Shown here piece after piece: positions 21,901 through 33,900 of a DNA stretch of 64,000 nucleotides (its first letter is position 1; each line of letters begins with the position of its first letter). The notes beneath the pieces are model-generated. The model was not told where the DNA came from and ran no database searches. It saw only the letters and a list, made by a program, of their open reading frames with translations. The stretch covers positions 620,001 through 684,000 of the forward strand of contig CAXXIH010000008.1 of the NCBI GenBank assembly GCA_963663365.2, read 5' to 3'. The stretch is from G963663365 sp963663365. GTDB lineage: Bacteria > Hinthialibacterota > Hinthialibacteria > Hinthialibacterales > G963663365. The position numbers and the translations under genes are program-made.

Positions 21901-24900
21901 ATTCGAGGCCACCGTATCGAAATCGGGGAAATCGAATCGGTATTAACTTCCCAACCCGGTGTCTCTGCATGTGCAGTAGTGTCTCATAAAAATTCAAACG
22001 ACGATCTAAGGCTCGTAGCCTATCTGGTCCTCGATAGCGGCACTTCCAGCGACACCGTTCGAGATGCGATTCGGGACCGGCTTCCCGAATATATGGCGCC
22101 CAGCGAATTTATCGAAATGGATTCTCTACCGTTCACCGTTAACGGCAAGGTAGATCGAAATGCGCTTCTGGAACCTAAAGACAAGCTTCAGACTTCACGT
22201 GAATATATAGCGCCCCGGAATCCAACAGACGAAATACTCGCAGGTTTTTGGTCTGAGATACTGGAGTGCAATCGAATCGGCATTGCCGATAATTTCTTCG
22301 ATCTCGGTGGTCACTCATTATTGGCAGCACGTTTGCTTTCACGCATCCGCCGGACATTTCAAATCGATCTTCCACTGGATGTGCTTTTTGAGGCACAAAC
22401 CATTGAAGCGTTGTCCGCCAAAATTACGGGAGTCTTAAAAGAAGACTTAAGTACAAAACTTCCACCGATCACGCGTGTCAAACCGACTGAAAGTATACTG
22501 GCGTCTTCGGCTCAACAACGTTTATGGTTTCATCAACAGATGAAACCGGACTCGCCCGCTTATCATTTGCCGGCGGCGTTCAAAATCACAGGCGCTTTGG
22601 ATATATCGGCATTTGAACACAGTATCCAAAAGATAGGCGTACGCCACAATGCCTTAAGAACGAACCTTTATTCTGAGAATGGACAACTTTATCAGCGTGT
22701 TAACAATGATCGCATAATCGAATTAAAAATCGAAAATCTGCAAAAACTCAACAAGGCGGAAAAACAATCCCGGCTCGAAGCCTATATCGCCGAACAATCG
22801 CGCCGCCCCTTCGATTTGATGCATGACTCATTGATGCGTTGCATGCTTCTGCAAACGGATACAGAAGAGTTTTACTTCCTCATCACGTTGCATCATATCG
22901 TGGCCGATGGTTGGTCGATTGATATCTTTACGCGCGAACTTTATGAACTGTATAAACAGCACACCAGCGAAAGCAAAGCCGATCTGCCAATTCTCCCGAT
23001 CCAATATGCCGACTTTTCATCATGGGAAAATTCCTGGATTGAAAGTGAGGCGGTTGAAAAACATCTTGCCTATTGGGTTGACCAGTTAGAGGGAGTCCAA
23101 ACACTCGAACTTCCAACAGTCCAGCCCCGCCCTGCTCAACAAAATTACAATGGGCGGCGGTATTCATTCTCAATCGAATCTGAACAGTCCGACAAACTTA
23201 AAGAGTTCTCTCGAAAGCAGGATTGTACGCTGTTTATGGCGATGTTATCGGCGTTTGAAGTTTTGCTTCACCGTTATGCCGGGCAAGAAGATTTTGCCAT
23301 TGGCTCGCCATCAGCCAACCGTAATCGGCATGAGACTGAAAATTTAATCGGCTTTTTTGTAAATACGCTGGTACTACGTTCCGATCTTCAGGGGAATCCG
23401 GAATTGTCGGAACTGATAAGACGTGTTCGCAAGACAGTGCTCGATGCGCATGCACACCAAGACGCACCTTTCGAAAGAATCGTCAATGCGCTTCATGTTC
23501 AACGCGATCCCAGCCGCTCTCCATTATTCCAAGTTATGTTTGCAATGCAACAAGATGCACAACAAGACATCTCGTTACCGGGTTTGCAAATTGAAAACTT
23601 GGATGTGGATAACAAAACATCCAAATTCGACCTGACTTTATTCATCACGGAATCGCCACAAGGATTATCTGCTTCCTTCGAATACAACACAGACTTATTT
23701 ACGGAAGAGTTTATTTCCCGTCTTTCCGTGCATTATCGTTCGGTGTTGTCGCAGTTATTGGTTGGAGGTGATTTACGTGTAGGCGATGTGGAGTTGCTTT
23801 CGGGCGCTGAACGTCAGTTGGTGCTGAAGGATTGGAACGCGACATCGGTTACATACGCGGAAAGCACAGCTCTGCACTCGAAATTCGAGCAATGCGTAGC
23901 GCAGCATCCATCGCGTTGCGCTCTAGCGTGGGAAAACGGCTCATTCAGTTATGAAGAACTGAACCGCCACAGCAACCGTCTGGCTCATGCCCTGCGTGAA
24001 CAAGGCATCGGCCCGGATTGCGGAGTGGGTGTCTGCGCGGAACGGTCCCCGGAAATGGTCATCGCTCTGCTGGGGATTTTGAAAGCAGGCGGCGCTTATG
24101 TGCCCCTGGAGCCAACATATCCACTCGCAAGACTGCGGGACATGATCGAAGACGCCGGTTTGAAAGTTGTCCTTGCCCAGGAACGTTTCACAGAACTCGT
24201 CTCCGGTTGCGGCGCTTCGGTTTTGAGGTTAGATAACACCCATGAACGCTGGACCGATTTGCCCGACTATAATCCGGACATTCCGCTATCCGGCTCCAAT
24301 ACGGCTTATGTGATCTATACCTCCGGTTCCACGGGTAAACCCAAAGGCGTCATGGTTCCCCATGCAGGTATCATCAACCGTTTGGAATGGATGCAAGAAG
24401 CTTACGGCTTAACCGAAGCCGATACGGTATTACAAAAAACGCCCTACAGTTTCGATGTTTCGGTATGGGAGTTTTTCTGGCCTTTACGCGAAGGCGCGCG
24501 GCTGGTTGTCGCGCGTCCGGGCGGACACCGGGACAGCAGTTACTTGGCTTCACTGATCGAAAGCCAACAAGTCACCACCCTGCATTTTGTACCTTCAATG
24601 CTACGTGTCTTTTTGGATGAAGAAAACTTGGAAGAACGCTGCAACTGCGTACAACGGGTGATTTGCAGCGGTGAAGCTTTAAGCACAGAGTTGGCAAGAC
24701 TTCATGCCTCCCGTTGGGGCGCGCCGTTATACAACCTGTATGGTCCCACCGAAGTTTCAGTGGATGTGACCTGGCAGGAATATGTTGAAACTCCGGCTTT
24801 GGGCGGAACGATTCCGATTGGCCGTCCGATTGCCAATACGCAGACTTATGTCTTAGATGAGCAACTGCGTCCGGTTCCTATCGGCGTTCTTGGAGAACTG

Positions 24901-27900
24901 TATTTGGGTGGTATCGGCCTGGCGCGGGGCTATGCCAACCGTCCGGATTTAACCGCCGAACGGTTTGTACCGCATCCCTTCGGACAACATGGAGAACGCT
25001 TATACCGCACAGGCGATTTGGTGCGTTGGTTGCCGGATGGTGCATTGGAATATGCGGGCCGTACCGATGGACAGGTGAAAGTACGCGGCAATCGTCTGGA
25101 GTTGGGAGAAATCGAAGCGGTTTTAGACCGTTGCCCGCATGTATCGGCTTCAGTCGTAACCGCTCATCAATTCGATCAAGACGATGTCCGTTTGGCGGGC
25201 TATGTAGTCCCCACCAATGATTGGGATGAAGCGGCCGTGCGGGAATTTCTGCGTCAGCAACTTCCCGATTTCATGATGCCATCGGTGTTTGTGGTCCTGG
25301 ATGATTTGCCGTTAAATCCGAATGGCAAAGTGGACCGGAAGGCCTTGCCGGAACCGGTATGGGGGATTCAGAACAAAGATCGTTATGTCGCTCCTTCGAG
25401 TCCTGTAGAGGAATTGCTGTGCGGGATTTGGAGCGAGGTCTTGGGGACACCCCGTGTGGGTACGGAAGATGATTTCTTCGCGGCGGGTGGCCATTCGCTC
25501 TTGGCAACAAGAGTAATTTCGAGGATTCGCGACGTGTTTGGGGTGGAGTTTCCCTTAAGCCGTTTCTTTGAAGAACCCACCGTACGCGGTTTGGCGGCAC
25601 GAATGCCGGGCGAATCGGACCGTGAAGATATTCCGGTCTTGCAGCGTGTTGAACGGGATGGCCTATTGCCATTGTCCTTTGCGCAGGAACGTTTGTGGTT
25701 CTTGCATCAGTTGGATGCTTCCTCCACAGCCTACAACATGACCGGCGCGTTACGTCTGCGCGGCGCGTTGGATGTGGAAGCCTTGGAACGCAGTTTCCAA
25801 ACTTTAATCCAACGTCACGAAATCCTGCGTACACGTTTCGTCGCAGTTGAGGGAAAGCCTTTCCAAGAGATTCTTGCTCCCGATGCCGTTGCCTTGTCAT
25901 TCACAGTGGAATCCGTTTCCGAATCGGGATTACAGGAACAGCTCGCGATTGATGCGGAACAACCGTTCGATGTTCAACAAGCGCCATTACTACGGGTACG
26001 CTGCTTTAAGATCGCTAAAGACGATTATGTCTTGGCAGTCACCATGCATCATTTGATTTCAGATGGGTGGTCGGTAGGGATATTCCTGCGTGAGTTAGGC
26101 TCTTTGTATAGCGGTGAAGAGGGCAATACGCCTGACCTTCAGTATGCGGATTATGCCTCATGGCAAAAAGAATGGTTATCGGATACGGAACTGAATCAAC
26201 CGCTGAGCTATTGGCGTAAAACCTTAGCGAACTGCGCGGTTTTGGATTTACCCACCGATTTTGCGCGTCCGGCGGTGCAAGGATTTGAAGGCGGGCAATG
26301 TGTGTTGGAAGTTTCATCAGAAATCCGCGAACGGGTTGAAGAATTAAGCCGTTCGGAGGGCGTAACCCCGTTCATGACCTTATTGGCTTCCTTCCAGGTC
26401 ATGTTGGCGCGTTATAGCGGCCAAGATGACATTGTGGTGGGAACGCCGGTAGCGGGACGGAGTGTGGCCGGGCTGGAGGGAATGCTGGGCTGCTTCGTCA
26501 ACGATTTGGTCTTACGTACGGAATTATCGAAAGGCCTCGGATTCCGGACATTGTTGGAACGGGTGCGTGAGACCGCATTAGGCGCGTACCGGCATCAGGA
26601 TGTTCCTTTTGAGCGTTTGGTGGAAGTTTTGCATCCGGACCGGGAGTTAAGCCGCAGCCCGCTTTTCCAGGTGATGTTTGCGTTGCAGAACGCAACGGGT
26701 GATGGTTGGTGTTTCGAAGGATTAGAGACTGAAAGTGTGGGGATCGAACGGAACGCGGTTCCGTTTGATTTAACCTTGGAGATTGAAGAACAGGATGCCG
26801 GTTACCGGGCGGTTTGGAGTTACCGGTGTGATTTGTTCAAGCCGGAGACCGCGGAACGTATGGCAAAGCATTGGCTTCGTTTGCTGGAAGCGGTGCTGCA
26901 GTCGTGCGACGAGGATATTTGGCGTTTGCCGCTGTTGGGAGATTCCGAACGGCGGATGTTGCTGGAGGATTGGAATGCAACCGGCGCGGCGCATGACGAT
27001 AAAGGTTTGGTGCATGGCTTAATTGAAGAGCAAGCCAAAGTCCATCCGCAACAGATTGCGGTGCGCTATGCGGATACGCAGCTGACGTATGCCGAATTGA
27101 ATATCGAGGCCAACCGGATTGCACATTATTTGGCCACATTGGGTGTTGGTCCGGAGACGGTTGTGGCGTTGGCGTTCGAGCGGGGGACGGCGATGGTCGC
27201 GGCCATGCTGGGTGTAATGAAAGCCGGTGCGGCGTATTTACCCCTGGACCCGGCGCTGCCCGATGAACGTTTGGCCTACATGCTGAAAGACGCCGGTGTA
27301 CGGGTTGTGCTGACCGGCAGCAGTCTTCAAGACCGCTTCGCCGATAAACAAGAAGGCAAACGGGAACCGAACGAATATACGGTTATTATCTTAGACCACA
27401 TTCGCGACATCCTCGACCAACAGCCACAGCATAATCCGCAAATCAACATCCATCCCCGCAATCTTGCCTATGTCATCTATACATCCGGATCAACAGGCAA
27501 ACCAAAGGGAGTACAGATCGAGCATAAAGGGCTGGTTAATTTGGCCCGTGCCCAGGCAGAATCATTCCATGTCGATTCAACCGATAATGTATTGCAATTC
27601 GCTTCATTCGGATTCGACGCTTCTGTCTCGGAAATTCTCGTTACGCTCGCCGCTGGCGCAACGCTTTGCCTGGCGGCGAGAGAAGACCTTCTGCCCGGCC
27701 CGGACCTGCTACGCATTTTGAGCGAATACGAAATAAGCGCAGTTACTCTGCCTCCGGCGGCGCTTTCTGTATTGAATCCCTCTGATATTACACAGTTGCA
27801 GACAATTGTATCGGCTGGTGAAGCATGTCCCTTGGAAACCGCGCACAGGTGGTCGCACAACAGAAGCTTCATCAATGCGTACGGACCAACAGAATGCACG

Positions 27901-30900
27901 GTTTGCGCAACACTGACAGAATGCAATCCCGAAATCGAGAGAATCTCTATCGGCAAACCAATCTCCAATATTTCTACTTATATCCTAAATGAATCTCTTG
28001 AACCGGTTCCGATAGGAGTGGATGGTCAGTTATTTATCGGAGGCATCGGTGTAGGACGGGGGTATTTAGGACAACCGGAGAAAACAGCCGAAGTCTTTAT
28101 GCCTGATCCATTCAGCACGATGCCCGGGATGCGTATGTATGCGACCGGCGACCGAGTGCGCTGGCAAAACGATGGCAACATAGAATTCCGAGGACGTGTT
28201 GACCGGCAGATCAAACTGCGCGGTTACCGAATTGAACCCGGTGAGATCGAGAAAATCCTAACGGGTGTTCCGGAAATTGCAGAGGCCATCATCACAGACC
28301 ATAAGGATGAAGTCGGGAATCCACGCCTGGTTGGCTATATCCGATTGGAAAACACAAACGAGATAACGGCGGATCATTTAAGAGCCCGTCTCAAAAGCCA
28401 GCTGCCCGATTATATGATTCCATCGAGTTTCGTTTTTATCGAGCGATTCCCGTTAACCTCAAGCGGAAAGATTGATCTTCGTTCACTGCCCGCTCCCGTA
28501 TCGACGGCATCAGTTCAAGATTCGGAGTATGTGGCTCCGGTCTCTGATCGAGAGAAAGAACTTGCGTCGATTTGGTCGGCGGTATTGGGGATCGAAAACG
28601 TTGGGATTTACGACAATTTCTTTTCATTAGGTGGCGAATCCATCCTGAGTATGCAAATTGTCGACCGTGTACGCAGACTCGGATATGAAATAACCCCCAA
28701 GCAGATATTCCAGTATCAAACCATTGCTGAGCTTGCGCCCCAACTTAGACAAAGCCGCGAATTCGCATCCCATACAGAGCCGGACAAAACAAACATCATT
28801 CCGACACCGATATTTAGATGGTTCTTTGAGCGCGGTTTGGATAATCCTCATCACTTTAACCAATCTATCGCTCTGCGAATTCAACGACCGCTCGATGCAC
28901 ATCGGCTGCAAAAAGCAATCAATCAAATCACGCAGCACCACCCAATGCTCCGGGCGCGTTTCGACGGCCTATCAAACGGCGACATCTCCATCTTAACGCT
29001 GCCAGAAGGTGCGATTGAACTCCAGCAGTATGCGCACGAAGGAGACACTCAAAATTCATGGCGTGATGCGCTCGAAAACATCGGCGGGAAGTTGCATCGC
29101 CAGATCAATATTGCAAACGGACCGGTGTTTGCCGCGGCATTGGTTTCTTGGCCTGCAAAAGACGAATACCGGCTTCTATTGACCGCGCATCATTTAATCG
29201 TCGATGGCGTCTCATGGCGTATATTGGTGGAAGATATCCAATCAGCCTATGAGCAACTGGAAAAAGGTAGCGATGGTTGTCTGCATCGAAGCGCAACCAC
29301 ATTCGCTTCTTGGTCTCATGCTCTATGCAGATATGCTAATTCGGAAACGATCCGGGCCGACTCTGTTTATTGGCAGGAGTTAAGTCAACAAAAACAGCAC
29401 AGACTGCCTGTGGACCAACCGAATGGTGAGAATACGGAAGCAACCGAAGATACAAAAACATTTATTCTCAACCTCGATCAAACACAGCATCTTTTGCAGC
29501 ATGTACAAAAACGGTCTAAAGCGCACGTTGATGAATTATTGCTTGCGGCACTTCTGCGAGCAGTATCTCAATGGTCGGAAACATTCGAGCTATGGATTGA
29601 TATCGAAGGACACGGACGGGAAGACATCGGAGATGGTATTGATACAACCAGAACGGTGGGTTGGTTCACCAATCTATTCCCCGCTTATTTCCACCTGCAA
29701 TCCCAAACCGGAAGTTTGGAAAATCTGAAATCCATAAAGGAACAGATTCGCAAAATACCGAGGCGCGGATTCAGCTATGGCCTCAACCGATATCTTTCCG
29801 ACTGCGGCGAAATCAGACAAAAACTCTCAGCTCTGCCCCAGCCGGATATAAGTTTTAACTACTTCGGACGAATCGACGGAAAATCCGGGGCGAACTCACT
29901 CTTTGAAGTCACAGATGAACCGACCGGCCCACCACGCGATCCGCATGCGCTCAGAAGCCACGAATTGGCTGTCAACGCGGCAGTCTTGCAAGGGTGTTTG
30001 CAAATCAATTTCAGTTACAGCAAAGCCCGATATCACCAAGAGACAATCGCACGGCTGAGTACATTATTCAGCAGTGAGATCAACACATTCCAAGAACTTG
30101 GCAACAATGGTTCATTGCCTATTGCTACGCCATCTGATTTCCCGCTTGCAAACATAAATCAGAAATCTCTAGACCGCCTTTTGGAATCATTCGGAGACAT
30201 TGAAGATATCTATCCATTGACTCCATTGCAGCAAGGCATGCTTTTTGAAAACCGGCGACATACGGAATCCCGGCGAAGTTTCGAGCATGTAGCTTGCACA
30301 TTCTCCGGCGATCTCGATGTGGGAGCATTCAAAAAGGCTTGGCAATTCACAGCAGCACAAAATGCCGTTCTCCGCACGGCTTTTGTTTGGGACAGCCTCG
30401 AACGTCCGCTTCAAGTCGTCCTTCCGAGTATTGATATTCAACTCAATGTTCTAGATTGGCGTGATATTCCGGAATCTGCCCAAGAACAGAAAATTGCCAG
30501 TTTCATGAAAGAAGACCGGTCGCAGGGATTTGACTTTAACAAAGCACCGCTCTTCCGTTTGACCTTAATTCAGCTTGACCGGAATGTGTATCGGTTTATC
30601 TGGAGTCACGATCACCTAATTTTGGATGGATGGTCACTGCCTCTTTTGCTAAGCCAGGTATTTGAAAACTACAACCGTTACCATCCAGGGAAAGAAGGCT
30701 CACCATCAAGCCATACGCCATTCCGCAACTATATTGAATGGCTGCAAGACCGCGATAGCGAAAAAGCCAAGGAATTTTGGCGGAAAGAATTTCAGGGATT
30801 TGACAGTCCTGCTCTTCTCTCAAAACACGAAAGTCAACCAGCGAAAGAGAACCTCAATAAAGAACCGCAATGTTTTGAGATTCAGCTTCCACGGGAACAA

Positions 30901-33900
30901 ACACAAACGCTTCAGTCTTTCGTAAAACAGAATCAATTGACATTGAGTTCGGTCTTCCAAGGCTTATGGGCTTTGGTTTTAAGCAGGCATTGCGGCATGA
31001 AAGATGTTGCAATCGGCGTCACCGTGGCCGGACGGCCTTCCGACTTGCCGAGGTCTCATAACATAATTGGCCTGTTCATTAACACCCTGCCGCTTCGTAT
31101 TCCGCTTCACGATGATTTGGATTTATGCGCATGGCTGCGGGGTGTCCGTGACCGTACATCGGAAATTCGGGAGCACGAGTACAGTCTTCTGCCAGAAGTA
31201 CAACAATGGAGCGGTATCGGCCACGACCACACCCTTTTTGACAGTATCGTCGTATTTGAAAACTACCCCGTTGATGCCTTCACCGGAAAACAACTCACCG
31301 GAATTGAAATCAGCGATATCCAAACCGTTGAGGATACTCATTTCCCGCTCACACTTGTAATCGCGCCACACGACAGTATTTCGATTAAGTTTCTATTCGA
31401 TGATGCTTTCTTTTCCCCGGAAGAAATTTCCCGCCTTTCTACGCATTACCGTTCGGTGCTTTCGCAGTTGTTGGTTGGAGATGGTTTGCGTGTAGGCGAT
31501 GTGGAGTTGCTTTCGGGCGCTGAACGTCAGTTGGTGCTGGAGGATTGGAACGCGACATCGACTACATACGCGGAAAGCGCGGCGCTGCACTCGAAATTCG
31601 AGCAATGCGTAGCGCAGCATCCATCGCATTGCGCTCTCTTGTGGGAAAACGGCTCATTCAGTTATGAAGAACTGAACCGCCACAGCAACCGTCTGGCTCA
31701 TGCCCTGCGTGAACAAGGCATCGGCCCGGATTGCGGAGTCGGTGTCTGCGCGGAACGGTCCCCGGAAATGGTGATTGCCCTGCTGGGGATTTTAAAAGCA
31801 GGCGGCGCTTATGTGCCCCTGGAGCCTACGTATCCCCCCGCAAGACTGCGGGACATGATCGAAGACGCCGGTTTGAAAGTTGTCCTTGCCCAGGAACGTT
31901 TCACAGAACTCGTCTCCGGTTGCGGCGCTTCGGTTTTGACGCTGGATAACGCCCAGGAGCGCTGGACCAATTTACCTGATGATAATCCGGACATTCCGCT
32001 ATCCGGCTCCAATACGGCTTATGTGATCTATACCTCCGGTTCCACGGGTAAACCCAAAGGCGTCATGGTTCCCCATGCAGGTATCATCAACCGTTTGGAA
32101 TGGATGCAAGAAGCTTACGGCTTAACCGAAGCCGATACGGTATTACAAAAAACGCCCTACAGTTTCGATGTTTCGGTATGGGAGTTTTTCTGGCCTTTAC
32201 GCGAAGGCGCGCGGCTGGTTGTCGCGCGTCCGGGCGGACACCGGGACAGCAGTTACTTGGCTTCACTGATCGAAAGCCAACAAGTCACCACCCTGCATTT
32301 TGTACCTTCAATGCTACGTGTCTTTTTGGATGAAGAAAACTTGGAAGAACGCTGCAACTGCGTACAACGGGTGATTTGCAGCGGTGAAGCTTTAAGCACA
32401 GAGTTGGCAAGACTTCATGCCTCCCGTTGGGGCGCGCCGTTATACAACCTGTATGGTCCCACCGAAGTTTCAGTGGATGTGACCTGGCAGGAATATGTTG
32501 AAACTCCGGCTTTGGGCGGAACGATTCCGATTGGCCGTCCGATTGCCAATACGCAGACTTATGTCTTAGATGAGCAACTGCGTCCGGTTCCTATCGGCGT
32601 TCTTGGAGAACTGTATTTGGGTGGTATCGGCCTGGCGCGGGGCTATGCCAACCGTCCGGATTTAACCGCCGAACGGTTTGTACCGCATCCCTTCGGACAA
32701 CATGGAGAACGCTTATACCGCACAGGCGATTTGGTGCGTTGGTTGCCGGATGGTGCATTGGAATATGCGGGCCGTACCGATGGACAGGTGAAAGTACGCG
32801 GCAATCGTCTGGAGTTGGGAGAAATCGAAGCGGTTTTAGACCGTTGCCCGCATGTATCGGCTTCAGTCGTAACCGCTCATCAATTCGATCAAGACGATGT
32901 CCGTTTGGCGGGCTATGTAGTCCCCACCAATGATTGGGATGAAGCGGCCGTGCGGGAATTTCTGCGTCAGCAACTTCCCGATTTCATGATGCCATCGGTG
33001 TTTGTGGTCCTGGATGATTTGCCGTTAAATCCGAATGGCAAAGTGGACCGGAAGGCCTTGCCGGAACCGGTATGGGGGATTCAGAACAAAGATCGTTATG
33101 TCGCTCCTTCGAGTCCTGTAGAGGAATTGCTGTGCGGGATTTGGAGCGAGGTCTTGGGGACACCCCGTGTGGGTACGGAAGATGATTTCTTCGCGGCGGG
33201 TGGCCATTCGCTCTTGGCAACAAGAGTAATTTCGAGGATTCGCGACGTGTTTGGGGTGGAGTTTCCCTTAAGCCGTTTCTTTGAAGAACCCACCGTACGC
33301 GGTTTGGCGGCACGAATGCCGGGCGAATCGGACCGTGAAGATATTCCGGTCTTGCAGCGTGTTGAACGGGATGGCCTATTGCCATTGTCCTTTGCGCAGG
33401 AACGTTTGTGGTTCTTGCATCAGTTGGATGCTTCCTCCACAGCCTACAACATGACCGGCGCGTTACGTCTGCGCGGCGCGTTGGATGTGGAAGCCTTGGA
33501 ACGCAGTTTCCAAACTTTAATCCAACGTCACGAAATCCTGCGTACACGTTTCGTCGCAGTTGAGGGAAAGCCTTTCCAAGAGATTCTTGCTCCCGATGCC
33601 GTTGCCTTGTCATTCACAGTGGAATCCGTTTCCGAATCGGGATTACAGGAACAGCTCGCGATTGATGCGGAACAACCGTTCGATGTTCAACAAGCGCCAT
33701 TACTACGGGTACGCTGCTTTAAGATCGCTAAAGACGATTATGTCTTGGCAGTCACCATGCATCATTTGATTTCAGATGGGTGGTCGGTAGGGATATTCCT
33801 GCGTGAGTTAGGCTCTTTGTATAGCGGTGAAGAGGGCAATACGCCTGACCTTCAGTATGCGGATTATGCCTCATGGCAAAAAGAATGGTTATCGGATACG

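Noticed and set aside
25271..25900. 209-residue - strand open frame, repeated at 32984-33613
   Set aside because: Antisense to the NRPS; it is duplicated only because the 3.2 kb repeat is, and its Arg/Pro/Ser-rich translation has no family pattern.
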